From Lysobacter_L cavernae (GTDB lineage: Bacteria > Pseudomonadota > Gammaproteobacteria > Xanthomonadales > Xanthomonadaceae), in the NCBI RefSeq assembly GCF_042648505.1, contig NZ_JBHRXK010000003.1, positions 1 to 64,000 on the forward strand: 64,000 bases of DNA, in the 5' to 3' direction. How positions within the stretch are numbered: position 1 is the first letter of the stretch; the number at the start of each line of letters is the position of its first letter. Positions 41,303 through 50,411 of the stretch are shown one piece after another. The translations under genes were made by a program, and so were the position numbers. Below the pieces are notes generated by a model, which ran no database searches, was not told where the DNA came from, and was given only the letters and a program-made list of their open reading frames with translations.

Positions 41303-41980
41303 TCATGGGGCTGGCATGGAACTCCCGCTGGCCGACTCATAGCCGGCGATTTCCTCGTCGGTCAGCAGTTGTCGCAGCTGCGTCGCCGAGGCGCGCTTCA
41401 TCGGTTTTTCGTCTGTGCTCGACAGCGGCGCCTGGCGCAGCACGTCGAGCGGCAGCACGGTGACATCGAAAGTCAGCTCTTCGGCGCCGAACAGCCAGAC
41501 CGGGAAATCCTCGCTGCGCTCGCGGTCCAGGCGCAGCCGGCGGCTGCGCGCCTCGGCGGGAATGCCGTGCTGCTCCAGGAACCGCGGTGCCGCATCGGGA
41601 TCATCACTGTGCAGATGCAGGCTGACCGGGCTGCGCGTGTCGGCGGTGCCGTCGAGCACCGGGCCGATCAGGCGCGGCTCGAAATCCCTGAAGAATTCGA
41701 GTGCGCGCAAGGCCGCTTCGCGGCGTTGCCGCAATGCCACCACGTTGTCGCGCTGGAACAGGCGCTGGTATTCGCGCAAGGCGTCCTCGATCTCGCGATT
41801 GCGTGGCAGCGAGGCGTCGTCAAAGATGCCCAGGCGTTCGGCGGCCTTGAGCTTGGCCTGGTGGTAGTCACGGATGCCGCTTTCGGCCATCAGCCGCGCC
41901 GCTTCGTGGGCGAGGCGATGGCGACGTTCGCGGGTGCGGGTCTGCGCGTGCTGGTGGGCGTGCTGTCGGGCGTGGTGCAT
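41303..41980 (-). CDS. Conserved Xanthomonadales protein, possible nucleotidyltransferase-like
   Basis: A 225-residue cytoplasmic protein starting MHHARQHAHQHAQTRTRERR. The N-terminal half is helical and includes LMAESGIRDYHQAKLKAAERL. A central segment, FEPRLIGPVLDGTADTRSPVSLHLHSDDPDAA, resembles the Gly-...-Asp/His strand of minimal nucleotidyltransferases, and the C-terminal part has LTFDVTVLPLDVLRQAP. Homologues in this order are often called nucleotidyltransferase, but a convincing GSxxxxxxDxD catalytic motif is not visible, so catalytic activity is doubtful. GGAGG seven bases before 41980 fixes the start. Confidence 0.75.
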   Translation of the reverse strand: MHHARQHAHQHAQTRTRERRHRLAHEAARLMAESGIRDYHQAKLKAAERLGIFDDASLPRNREIEDALREYQRLFQRDNVVALRQRREAALRALEFFRDFEPRLIGPVLDGTADTRSPVSLHLHSDDPDAAPRFLEQHGIPAEARSRRLRLDRERSEDFPVWLFGAEELTFDVTVLPLDVLRQAPLSSTDEKPMKRASATQLRQLLTDEEIAGYESASGSSMPAP

Positions 41981-42144
41981 GGCGACCTCCGCGGCTGGCA
42001 CACGACGGCGAGGGCGCTCGCCGCGGCCGGCCCGAGGGTCGACAGGGGCCAACCTAGCATGTTCCGGTTAAATGCCGGCTTGCGCGAGCGGGCGTAACGG
42101 CCACCTGGCCCCGGGCGCGACGGCTTCCGGGGCCGATGCGCGCG

Positions 42145-44640
42145 CTAGAAGATGTCGAACGCTTCTTCCGCCGGTACCGACTCGTCCGGGCCGTAATCGA
42201 CGTAGGTCTGCATGCGGTCGAGGTCCTCGGCCTTGACCCATTCGGCCACGCCGCCGCTGCCTTCCGGCAGCAGGCTGCCGTTGGCCGCGACCGACACCTT
42301 GATCATGCCCTCGGGCGGGTCGTTCGCGGCGAGCGGTTGGTCCTTGAGTGCGACGCGCATGTAGTCGATCCAGATCGGCAGCGCCGCCTTGCCGCCGTAT
42401 TCGCGGTAGCCCAGCGACTTGTAGTTGTCGCGGCCGACCCAGACCGTGGTCGCGTACGGGCCGCCGACACCGGAGAACCAGGCGTCGCGGTGGTCGTTGG
42501 TGGAGCCGGTCTTGCCGCCGATGTCCTCGCGTTCCAGCACCTTGGCCGCGGTGCCGGTGCCGCGCTGCACGACGTCGCGCAGCATCGACACGATCTGGTA
42601 GGCGATGCGCCCGTCGATCGCGCGCGGCGCCAGAACCAGGTTGCTGGTGTCGACCGGCTTGGCTTCCGGCTCGGGCTTGGCTTCGGGTTTGGCGGTTGCC
42701 GCCTGCGCCGACGGTGCCGGCCCCAGGTCGAAGCCGTCGACCACGGTCGAGGTGCGCACGGCCTGGCCGCTGCCGTTGCTGCTGACGCCGCACTGTGGGC
42801 AGGCGGTGGCCGGCTTTTCCTTGAACACGACGGCGCCTTCGCGGTCCTTGACCTCGTCGATGAACCACGGCGTGATGCGGAAGCCGCCGTTGGCGAAGGT
42901 GGCGAAGCCGCGCGCGACCGACAGCGGCGTCAGCGAAGCGGTGCCGAGCGACATCGACAGATTCGGCGGCAATTGCTCGATGTCGAAGCCGAAGTGGCTG
43001 ATGTACTTGCGTGCATAGTCGACGCCGATGGCGTCGAGCAGGCGTACCGAGACCAGGTTGCGTGACTGCACCATCGCCTCGCGCAGGCGCATCGGCCCGG
43101 CAAAGTTGCCGCTGTCGTTCTGCGGCCGCCACAGGTGGCCGCGACGGTCCTTGAACACCACCGGGGCGTCGAGCACGATCGAGGCGGGGTTGTAGCCGCG
43201 TTCGAACGACGCTGCGTACACGAACGGCTTGAAACTCGAGCCGGGCTGGCGTCGCGCCTGGGTGGCGCGGTTGAATTTGGCGCCGGCAAAGCTGTAGCCG
43301 CCGGACAGCGCGCGCAGCGCGCCATTGGACGGCTCCAGCGAGACCAGCGCGGCCTGGGCCTGCGGCAACTGGTCGAGCTTGTAGCTGACCGTGGTCGCCA
43401 CAGCCGTCGAGCCAGTCTTGGCGGCTGCTTCAATGCGCCGCACGCGCACCAGGTCGCCGCGCTTGAGCAGGCTGCCCGGACTGCGGCCGCCCCAGCCCTG
43501 GCTGGCGCCGAGCGCAATCTCGCTGCCGTCGGCGAGCACCAGGCGCACCTGGCTCGCCTCGTTGCCGAGCACGATCGCCGGCAGCAGTTCGGCTTGCGCC
43601 GGAATGCTGCGCAGGCGCTGGCGCGCGGTGATGGCGTCTTCGTCGGCGACGAGGTCGAAATGCTGCTCGACACCGTGCCAGCCGTGGCGGCGGTCGTAGA
43701 CCGACAGGCCATCGCGGATCGCCTGGTCGGCGGCGGCCTGCAGCACCGGGTCGATGGTGGTGGTGACGTGGTAGCCCTTGGTCAGCGCCTCAGCGCCATA
43801 ACGGGCCACCATTTCCTGGCGCACCATCTCGGCGACGTAGGGCGCGGACACCTCGACCGGGCGCTCATGCGGCGCGGCGTGCATCGGCACGGCCTGGGCC
43901 TGCGTGGCTTCGGCGCGGGTGATGTAGCGCAGCTCGGCCATGCGGTCGAGGATGTAATCGCGACGTTGCTTGGCGCGCTCGGGGTTGCTGAGCGGGTTGC
44001 CACTGGACGGGAACTTGGGGATGCCGGCGAGCGAGGCCATCTCGTCCAGGCTCAGCTCGTTCATCTTCTTGCCGTAGTAGAACTCGGCCGCGGCACCGAC
44101 GCCGTAGGCGCGATTGCCGAAGAAACTCTTGTTGAGGTACAGCTCGAAAATCTCGTCCTTGCTCAGCTCCTTCTCCATGCGCATCGCCAGCAGCATCTCG
44201 GCGAGCTTGCGGGTGTAGCTGTATTCGGAGCTCAGGAAGAACTGACGCGCGACCTGCTGGGTGATGGTCGAGCCACCGGGCACGCGCTTGTCGTCGGTGG
44301 TGGCCAGCAGCCAGACCGCGCGCGCGATGCCCTTGTAGTCGACGCCATGGTGTTTGTAGAAGCGCGAGTCCTCGATGGAGATGAAGGCCTGCTTGAGGCG
44401 CTCGGGCACCTCCTGGATGGCGACGGGGTAGCGGCGCGTTTCGCCGAACAATGCCATCAGGCGGCCGTCGCGCGCATACACGTACATCGGCTCCTGCATC
44501 TCGACGGTGCGCAGCGTCTCGACGTCGGGAAGTTTCGGTGCAACCAGGTAGTACAGGGCGCCGAGCGCGATCGCGCCCAGCAGGGCCAGGCCGGCAAACG
44601 CGAACAGCGCCCAGCGCAGCAAGCGACGTAAACGGGGCAT
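42145..44640 (-). CDS. mrcA: Penicillin-binding protein 1A
   Basis: A bifunctional class A PBP of 831 residues that polymerises and crosslinks peptidoglycan. One transmembrane helix lies at about 11-34. The GT51 glycosyltransferase domain has its catalytic Glu in EDSRFYKHHG (E90), followed by GGSTITQQVARQFFL. An OB-type insert follows (about 300-420). The transpeptidase has SSFK near 467, SRN and KTGS near 710. A Pro/Ala/Lys-rich insert before KTG contains an unusual CPQC near 613-616. The ATG at 44640 starts directly before the membrane helix. It is divergent from pilM, the classic ponA/mrcA-pil arrangement. Confidence 0.96.
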   Translation of the reverse strand: MPRLRRLLRWALFAFAGLALLGAIALGALYYLVAPKLPDVETLRTVEMQEPMYVYARDGRLMALFGETRRYPVAIQEVPERLKQAFISIEDSRFYKHHGVDYKGIARAVWLLATTDDKRVPGGSTITQQVARQFFLSSEYSYTRKLAEMLLAMRMEKELSKDEIFELYLNKSFFGNRAYGVGAAAEFYYGKKMNELSLDEMASLAGIPKFPSSGNPLSNPERAKQRRDYILDRMAELRYITRAEATQAQAVPMHAAPHERPVEVSAPYVAEMVRQEMVARYGAEALTKGYHVTTTIDPVLQAAADQAIRDGLSVYDRRHGWHGVEQHFDLVADEDAITARQRLRSIPAQAELLPAIVLGNEASQVRLVLADGSEIALGASQGWGGRSPGSLLKRGDLVRVRRIEAAAKTGSTAVATTVSYKLDQLPQAQAALVSLEPSNGALRALSGGYSFAGAKFNRATQARRQPGSSFKPFVYAASFERGYNPASIVLDAPVVFKDRRGHLWRPQNDSGNFAGPMRLREAMVQSRNLVSVRLLDAIGVDYARKYISHFGFDIEQLPPNLSMSLGTASLTPLSVARGFATFANGGFRITPWFIDEVKDREGAVVFKEKPATACPQCGVSSNGSGQAVRTSTVVDGFDLGPAPSAQAATAKPEAKPEPEAKPVDTSNLVLAPRAIDGRIAYQIVSMLRDVVQRGTGTAAKVLEREDIGGKTGSTNDHRDAWFSGVGGPYATTVWVGRDNYKSLGYREYGGKAALPIWIDYMRVALKDQPLAANDPPEGMIKVSVAANGSLLPEGSGGVAEWVKAEDLDRMQTYVDYGPDESVPAEEAFDIF

Positions 44641-44690
44641 CAAAGCGGGATTCCTGAAAGAGGCGATGATTGCGGGTGCCAAGAGTGAGG

Positions 44691-44696
44691 AGTATA
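44691..44696 (-). promoter_or_regulatory. Candidate -10 element for mrcA
   Basis: TATACT on the minus strand, 50 bases before the mrcA start. No good -35 is visible, so this is tentative. Confidence 0.4.
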
Positions 44697-44806
44697 GAGG
44701 AGGCGGGGAAAGGGACTGGATCGGACGGGGGTGCCCGGGCGGATCGGCCACAGCCGGCCGTAACGGGGTGGAAAGTGACGCAGTAAGGCAAACGCGTACG
44801 AAGTGG

Positions 44807-44835
44807 TTGCCAGTCTGTGCAAAGTTCGTTATTTA
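44807..44835 (+). promoter_or_regulatory. Candidate promoter of the pilMNOPQ operon
   Basis: TTGCCA (44807-44812), a 17-base spacer and TATTTA (44830-44835) lie about 50 bases before the pilM GTG, in the mrcA-pilM divergent gap. Confidence 0.5.
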
Positions 44836-44887
44836 AAGCGGGGCCACACGAAGCGCACGTAAGCGCCTGTGGCATGGGGAGAAAACC

Positions 44888-45946
44888 GTGGGGATTGTCA
44901 CAAAAAGCCAGCCGGCTCTCGTCGGCGTGGATATCAGTTCGACTGCCGTCAAGTTGCTGCAGCTCTCACGGGCCGGCAACCGCTACCGCGTCGAACACTA
45001 TGCGGTCGAACCGTTGCCGCCCAACGCCGTGGTCGAGAAGAACATCGTCGAGGTCGAGGCGGTGGGCGAGGCGATCAAGCGTGCGTTGGCGCGCTCGGGC
45101 ACCCGCGCCAAGCACGCCGCGGCAGCAGTCGCCGGCTCCTCGGTGATCACAAAGGTGATCCCGATGCCGGGCGACCTCGATGACGACGAGCTCGAGTCGC
45201 AGGTCGAACTCGAGGCGGTCAATTACGTGCCGTACCCGATCGAGGAAGTCAGCCACGACTTCGAGGTGCTCGGGCCGATGCCGGGCAGCCCGGACATGCT
45301 GCAAGTGCTGCTGGCTGCCTCGCGCTCGGAGAACGTCGAAGTTCGCGCCTCGGCGCTGGAGCTCGGCGGGCTGACCCCGAGGGTGATGGACGTCGAGGCA
45401 TTCGCGATCGAGAACGCCTTCGCCTTGGTTGCTGACCATCTCGGTGGCCCCCGTGACGGCCTGATCGCGCTGATCGACTCGGGCGCGACCATGACCACGC
45501 TCAACGTATTGCGCAGCGGCCGCAGCCTGTACTCGCGCGAGCAGGTGTTCGGCGGCAAGCAGCTCACCGATGAGGTGATGCGCCGCTATGGCCTGAGCTA
45601 CGAGGAAGCCGGCCTGGCCAAGCGCCAGGGTGGCCTGCCCGAGAGTTACGAGGCCGAAGTGCTGGAGCCGTTCAAGGAGGCGATGGTGCAACAGGTCAGT
45701 CGCCTGCTGCAGTTCTTCTATGCCGGCAGCGAGTTCAACCGCGTCGACCAGATCGTGCTGGCCGGCGGCTGTGCCTCGATCGCCGGCATTGCCGCGATGG
45801 TCGAAGAGCAGCTCGGCGTACCGACCACGATCGCCAACCCGCTCGCCCACATGACGCTGGGGCCGCGCGTGCAGGCGCATGCGCTGGCCCAGGACGCGCC
45901 GGCCTTGATGATCGCCTGCGGCCTCGCCCTGAGGAGCTTCGACTGA
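44888..45946 (+). CDS. pilM: Type IV pilus assembly protein PilM
   Basis: A 352-residue actin-like (FtsA-fold) cytoplasmic protein that binds the N-terminus of PilN and links the pilus motor to the alignment complex. ATP-fold segments are LVGVDISSTAVKLLQL near the start, ALIDSGATMTTLNVLRSG near 195, YSREQVFGGKQLTDEVMRR, and QIVLAGGCASIAGI near 292. The GTG start at 44888 has GGGGAG upstream. The pilM stop and the pilN start share one base (TGATG), so the operon is translationally linked. Confidence 0.96.
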   Translation: MGIVTKSQPALVGVDISSTAVKLLQLSRAGNRYRVEHYAVEPLPPNAVVEKNIVEVEAVGEAIKRALARSGTRAKHAAAAVAGSSVITKVIPMPGDLDDDELESQVELEAVNYVPYPIEEVSHDFEVLGPMPGSPDMLQVLLAASRSENVEVRASALELGGLTPRVMDVEAFAIENAFALVADHLGGPRDGLIALIDSGATMTTLNVLRSGRSLYSREQVFGGKQLTDEVMRRYGLSYEEAGLAKRQGGLPESYEAEVLEPFKEAMVQQVSRLLQFFYAGSEFNRVDQIVLAGGCASIAGIAAMVEEQLGVPTTIANPLAHMTLGPRVQAHALAQDAPALMIACGLALRSFD

Positions 45947-46704
45947 TGGCACGCATCAACCTCCTCCCGTGGCGCGCCGAGCGCCGCAAGCAACGGCAGA
46001 AGCAGTTCGCGACGATGCTTGGTCTGTCGGCGTTGGCCGCAGTACTCGTGTCGTTTTTGATCATCAGCTACTACAACGGCCAGATCGACGGCCAGAACGA
46101 GCGCAACACCTACCTGCGTGACCAGATCACCCAGGTCGACAAGGCGATCAAGGAGATCGAGGAGCTCGACAAGAAGAAGGCCAAGCTGCTCGCGCGCAAG
46201 GAAGTCATCGAGCAACTGCAGGCCAACCGCTCGCAGATGGTGCATCTGTTCGACTCGCTGGTGCGCACCATCCCCGATGGCGCGGTGCTGACCTCGATCA
46301 AGCAGGACAGCGAGACCCTCACCCTGGAAGGCCGTGCCCAGTCCAACGCCCGCGTCAGTACCTACATGCGCAACCTCGAAGGCTCGGGCTGGATGACCAA
46401 TCCTGACCTGTCGATCATCGAAGCCAAGGGTGGCGACAAGGGCCTGCCGTACGAATTCAAGCTGCAGGTCAAGCTGGCCAATCCGAACGCGCCCAAGGAC
46501 GAGGACGGCGACGGCGTTCCCGACGCACCGGTACCGACCACCACGGCCGAGGCCGCGCCCGCGGCAGACGGTAGTGCGCCGGCGGCCACGGCGCCTGCCA
46601 CTCCCGGCGCTGCGCCCGCGCAACCGGCAACCCCAGCGACGGCCGTGCCGGCCAAGGCGCCTGCCGCGCCGAGCACCGCCCCGGCCACAGGAGCGGCGTC
46701 ATGA
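45946..46704 (+). CDS. pilN: Type IV pilus assembly protein PilN
   Basis: A 252-residue inner-membrane protein of the alignment complex. The N-terminal ARINLLPWRAERRK is the conserved PilM-binding motif (residues 2-15). A transmembrane helix lies at about 23-43, a coiled coil at about 50-95 (YLRDQITQVDKAIKEIEELD), and a ferredoxin-like periplasmic domain to about 180. The last 70 residues are an Ala/Pro-rich tail that PilN proteins usually lack (normal length about 190-200). The tail starts with DEDGDGVPDA, which looks like a thrombospondin-type-3 calcium motif. Translation is coupled to pilO by ATGA. Confidence 0.95.
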   Translation: MARINLLPWRAERRKQRQKQFATMLGLSALAAVLVSFLIISYYNGQIDGQNERNTYLRDQITQVDKAIKEIEELDKKKAKLLARKEVIEQLQANRSQMVHLFDSLVRTIPDGAVLTSIKQDSETLTLEGRAQSNARVSTYMRNLEGSGWMTNPDLSIIEAKGGDKGLPYEFKLQVKLANPNAPKDEDGDGVPDAPVPTTTAEAAPAADGSAPAATAPATPGAAPAQPATPATAVPAKAPAAPSTAPATGAAS

Positions 46705-47375
46705 GCCAGAAGAAGCTCAAGCTCAATGAGCTCGATTTCAACAACATCGGCGCCTGGCCGCAGCAGGCCAAGATCGGCTTCTGCGTGATCATCGGTGCGG
46801 TCATCGTAGGCTTGGCCTGGTACCTGTTCGTCAGCGACAAGCGCGTTGAGCTGGAAGGCCTGGAGCGCCAGGAGGCAGACCTGCGCAGCGAGTTCGAGAC
46901 CAAGCAGGGCCGTGCCTCCAATCTCGAGCCGCTCAAGCAGCAGCTTGCGCAGATGGAACAGCAGCTGCAGCAGATGCTGCGCCAGCTGCCGAGCAAGACC
47001 GAAATGCCCGACCTGATCGTCGACATCTCGCAGACCGCGCTCGCCACCGGCATCACCAACGAACTGTTCCAGCCGGGTGCGGAGCAGCCGAAGGAGTTCT
47101 ACGCCGAGAAGCCGATCGCACTGCGCATGGTGGGTACCTATCACCAGTTCGGTGGCTTTGTCAGCGGGGTGGCCTCATTGCCGCGCGTGGTGATCATGAC
47201 CATGCACGACATCTCGCTGAAGCCCCGCGGCAAGGACAAGAACGGCGTGATTACGCCAAACAGCGCGCTCGAACTCGCCGGCACGGTCAAGACCTACCGC
47301 TACCTCGACGAAGAAGAAGTCGCCAAGCAGGAGCAGGCCAGCAAGGCCGCGGCCGGCAAGAAGGGAGGGGCCTGA
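46701..47375 (+). CDS. pilO: Type IV pilus assembly protein PilO
   Basis: A 224-residue bitopic inner-membrane protein that dimerises with PilN. The N-terminal cytoplasmic part includes LNELDFNNIGAWPQQAKIGF. One transmembrane helix lies at about 26-46 (VIIGAVIVGLAWYLFV). A coiled coil follows (about 50-105, including LKQQLAQMEQQLQQMLRQLP), then the periplasmic domain with FYAEKPIALRMVGTYHQFGGFVS. Length and layout match Pseudomonas PilO (207). The ATG overlaps the pilN stop. Confidence 0.95.
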   Translation: MSQKKLKLNELDFNNIGAWPQQAKIGFCVIIGAVIVGLAWYLFVSDKRVELEGLERQEADLRSEFETKQGRASNLEPLKQQLAQMEQQLQQMLRQLPSKTEMPDLIVDISQTALATGITNELFQPGAEQPKEFYAEKPIALRMVGTYHQFGGFVSGVASLPRVVIMTMHDISLKPRGKDKNGVITPNSALELAGTVKTYRYLDEEEVAKQEQASKAAAGKKGGA

Positions 47376-47376
47376 T

Positions 47377-47931
47377 ATGCGTGCAATCTCCATCCGCAAT
47401 GGCGCCTTGCCTTTCCGCTCACTGTTGACGTTGTCGCTGATGTTGGCCCTTGCTGGCTGCTCGCGTGGTGTCACCAGCACGCCGGGCGAGGCGCCCAACC
47501 TCGAGAAGTGGATCGCCGAGGTCAAGGCGCGACCGGCGCCGCCGCTGGACCCGCTGCCGGTGATGCAGCAGTTCGAGACCTTCGAGTACGCCGCGCACGC
47601 GCTGCGCGAACCGTTCAGCACCGCCTTCACCGACGAAGGCGGCAGCGGCGGTCCGCGCCCGGATTCGGTGCGGCGCAAGCAGACGCTGGAACAGTTCCCG
47701 CTCGACAGCCTCGACATGGTCGGTACGCTCGGCCAGGGCGGTGGGGTGGTGGCGCTGGTGATGGCACCCGACAAGGTGACCTATCGGGTGCAATCCGGTG
47801 TGTACATGGGGCAGAGCGACGGTCGCGTGACCGCCGTGTTCGAGGACCGCATCGAGTTGGTGGAACTGGTGCCGGACGGCGCGGGCGGTTGGCTGGAACG
47901 TCCAGCCACGGTCGCGTTGGAAGATCAATAG
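47377..47931 (+). CDS. pilP: Type IV pilus lipoprotein PilP
   Basis: A 184-residue inner-membrane lipoprotein that connects PilN/PilO to the secretin. A signal with lipobox LALAGC places the acylated cysteine near residue 28. The flexible N-terminal region contains the family segment LEKWIAEVKARPAPPLDPLP. The C-terminal homology domain contains LEQFPLDSLDMVGTL and DKVTYRVQSGVYMGQSDGRV. Its start follows the pilO stop by one base. Confidence 0.95.
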   Translation: MRAISIRNGALPFRSLLTLSLMLALAGCSRGVTSTPGEAPNLEKWIAEVKARPAPPLDPLPVMQQFETFEYAAHALREPFSTAFTDEGGSGGPRPDSVRRKQTLEQFPLDSLDMVGTLGQGGGVVALVMAPDKVTYRVQSGVYMGQSDGRVTAVFEDRIELVELVPDGAGGWLERPATVALEDQ

Positions 47932-47949
47932 GGATTGGGGGATAGCACG

Positions 47950-49866
47950 ATGACCGTTTTCAACACACGTACGCGGCCGGCCCGGCGCCCCTTGCTCCTG
48001 CGCACCGGGACGATCGGACTGATGGTGGGCACGATCGCCGCCTTCAGCGCCGTGCACGCGGCCGCACCGACCGCCGCGGCTGCACCAACCGCAGTCGCAC
48101 CGGCGGCCAGCCCGGACCCGGGCAAGCAGCTGCCGGGAGCGATCTCGGTGTCCAACATCGACTTCAAACGCGGTACCGACGGCTCCGGCCGCCTGACACT
48201 CAAGTTCAGCGGCGATGGTGCCGCGCCGGACCTGCGCAACCAGGGCTCGAGCGTCATCATCAACGTCGGCAACGCGCAACTGCCCGAGTCGTTGCAGAAG
48301 CCGCTCAACGTGGTCGATTTCGCCACGCCGGTGCAGCGCATCGACGCACGGGCCAGCGGCACCGGCACTCAGCTGGTGCTGAACACCAACGGTGCCTTCG
48401 AGTCGATGGCCTACCAGACCGGTCGCGACTACATCGTCGAGATCCTGCCGCGCGCAGCGGCCCCGACCGGCCGTGCCGTCGGCGCACCTACGGCGGCCAA
48501 GTCGGCTTCGGCCAGCGGCGGTCGTTACAACGGTCGTCCGGTAACGTTCAACTTCCAGGACATCCCGGTGCGTACCGTCCTGCAGCTGATCGCCGAGGAG
48601 TCCGGGCTCAACATCGTTGCCGCGGACACCGTGTCAGGCAACGTCACCTTGCGCCTGATCAACGTGCCCTGGGACCAGGCGCTGGACATTGCCCTGCAGG
48701 CCAAGGGCCTGGACAAGCGCCGCAGCGGCAACGTGGTCTGGGTGGCGCCGCAGGCGGAGATCGCCAAGTACGAGCAGGACAAGGAGGACGCGCGCATCGC
48801 GCTGGACAACCGTGTCGATACTGTCACCGAGTACGTGCAGATCAACTACCACAATGCCGCACAGATCTTCAAAGCGCTGACCGAGGCGAAGGGGATCGGC
48901 GGTGGCTCGGGCGGCGGACAAGGCAGTTCCAGCAACGACGGTGGCTTCCTGTCTCCGCGCGGCCGCCTGGTCGCCGACGAGCGCACCAACACGCTGATGA
49001 TCAGTGACATCCCGAAAAAGATCGCGCAGATGAAGGAGCTGATCCACGTGATCGACCGTCCGGTCGACCAGGTGCTGATCGAGGCGCGCGTGGTCGTCGC
49101 CTCCGATACCTTCGCTCGCGAACTGGGCGCCCGCTTCGGTATCGCCGGGACCAAGGATGGCAAGTACTACTTCAACAACAACATCGAGAACAACGACAAG
49201 ACCCGCGACTCCGTGGTCGAGGCGGGCGCCTCCGGTGACAATCCGACCCTGTTCAAGGGGGCGATGAGCAACCTGGCCGTGCTCAATCCGGCCGGTTCAG
49301 TGGCGCTGCAGATCCTCAATGCCGGCTATGCACTGGACGTCGAGTTGTCGGCGATGCAGAAGGAAGGGCGTGGCGAGGTGATCTCCAACCCGCGCGTCGT
49401 CACCAGCAACCAGCGCGAGGCGGTGATCAGTCAGGGCCAGGAGGTCGGCTACGTGACCATCGCCCCGCAGTCCGGTGGCGGTGATGTGCCGATCCCGAAC
49501 GTGCAGTTCAAGGACGTGCTGTTGCAGCTGAAGGTCACCCCGACCATCACCAGCGACAACCGCGTCTTCCTCAACATGCACGTCAAGAAGGACGAGGTAT
49601 TGGAGTACGTCCGGACCGACATCGGCGCGGTGCCGCTGATCAGCAAGCGCGAGGTCAACACCGCGGTACTGGTCGATGACGGTCAGACGGTGGTGATCGG
49701 TGGCGTGTACGAGTTCGCCGACCGCAACGACGTCAGCAAGGTGCCGTTCCTGGGTGATGTGCCGTTCCTGGGGGCGCTGTTCAAGAAGAAGGGGCGCAAC
49801 AAGAACAAGGCCGAGTTGCTGATCATGGTCACGCCGAAAGTCATGCGTGTCGCGCAACGCGGTTGA
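47950..49866 (+). CDS. pilQ: Type IV pilus secretin PilQ
   Basis: A 638-residue outer-membrane secretin through which the pilus passes. A signal peptide (core GTIGLMVGTIAAFSAVHA) ends near residue 38. One AMIN peptidoglycan-binding domain covers about 55-150. An N0/STN domain lies near 195-265 (FNFQDIPVRTVLQLIAEESG), then an N1 domain, with a Gly/Ser-rich loop at about 314-330. The secretin core runs from about 400 (VEVSAMQKEG-type region, VGYVTIAPQSGGG, VPFLGDVPFLGALFK) to the end. The ATG at 47950 is preferred; in-frame TTG codons exist upstream. Only one AMIN domain is visible. Confidence 0.96.
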   Translation: MTVFNTRTRPARRPLLLRTGTIGLMVGTIAAFSAVHAAAPTAAAAPTAVAPAASPDPGKQLPGAISVSNIDFKRGTDGSGRLTLKFSGDGAAPDLRNQGSSVIINVGNAQLPESLQKPLNVVDFATPVQRIDARASGTGTQLVLNTNGAFESMAYQTGRDYIVEILPRAAAPTGRAVGAPTAAKSASASGGRYNGRPVTFNFQDIPVRTVLQLIAEESGLNIVAADTVSGNVTLRLINVPWDQALDIALQAKGLDKRRSGNVVWVAPQAEIAKYEQDKEDARIALDNRVDTVTEYVQINYHNAAQIFKALTEAKGIGGGSGGGQGSSSNDGGFLSPRGRLVADERTNTLMISDIPKKIAQMKELIHVIDRPVDQVLIEARVVVASDTFARELGARFGIAGTKDGKYYFNNNIENNDKTRDSVVEAGASGDNPTLFKGAMSNLAVLNPAGSVALQILNAGYALDVELSAMQKEGRGEVISNPRVVTSNQREAVISQGQEVGYVTIAPQSGGGDVPIPNVQFKDVLLQLKVTPTITSDNRVFLNMHVKKDEVLEYVRTDIGAVPLISKREVNTAVLVDDGQTVVIGGVYEFADRNDVSKVPFLGDVPFLGALFKKKGRNKNKAELLIMVTPKVMRVAQRG

Positions 49867-49897
49867 ATAGGAATGCAAATTTCAACAGGAGGTTGAT

Positions 49898-50389
49898 ATG
49901 TTTGCCAAGAAAATAGCCGTGGGTCTTGGACTGTCGATTTGTTTGGTTGGTCCTGCGCTCGCGCAAGAGGGATGGAACTTCACTGAAGAGCAGGTCAATG
50001 AGGCCGCGTTAACGGGCAGCGTCAATATCTGCTGGAATCAAAGTGTGCCTGCAGGTTATGTCATTGTTGGGCATACGGTGACAACCGCATGTAACGGCAC
50101 TAACTATCCTGGATCCCCGAATACAAAGGTTGTGAAGGAGCCGGCTCCTTCAGGTGAGATTGTCTGTGGTTTTCCTCTGCCCGCAGGCTATGTAATTACG
50201 ATGGACAAGTTGACCTCCAGTGCGTGTGCTTCATTGCCTGGCGGACATAACGTGATGAGTGTAAAGTTGGCTGGGAGTAGGGAGTTTATTTGCTCGAACT
50301 CTCCGATCCCATCTGGGTACCAATACGACACTAATTCCTCTCCTTCCGGGGTTTGCCGTATTGGTTTCGCCTTCAACATCTGGCGATGA
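49898..50389 (+). CDS. Secreted triple-repeat cysteine protein, unknown family
   Basis: A 163-residue protein with a signal peptide ending near ALAQ (residue 23). The mature part holds three similar modules. Each has a cysteine, three or four residues, a hydrophobic residue, Pro-(Ala/Ser)-Gly-Tyr, about ten residues and a second cysteine. Examples are CWNQSVPAGYVIVGHTVTTA and CGFPLPAGYVITMDKLTSSA, each followed by the second Cys. The cysteine spacings are 19, 19 and 20 residues, so six cysteines can form three disulphide loops. The ribosome site AGGAGG is near perfect. Base composition is visibly lower in GC than the flanking genes (about half in a counted 60-base line), which suggests horizontal gain. 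I do not recognise the family; the position after pilQ does not prove a pilus role. Confidence 0.85.
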   Translation: MFAKKIAVGLGLSICLVGPALAQEGWNFTEEQVNEAALTGSVNICWNQSVPAGYVIVGHTVTTACNGTNYPGSPNTKVVKEPAPSGEIVCGFPLPAGYVITMDKLTSSACASLPGGHNVMSVKLAGSREFICSNSPIPSGYQYDTNSSPSGVCRIGFAFNIWR

Positions 50390-50411
50390 GTTGGACGATG
50401 CAAGCTATTTA

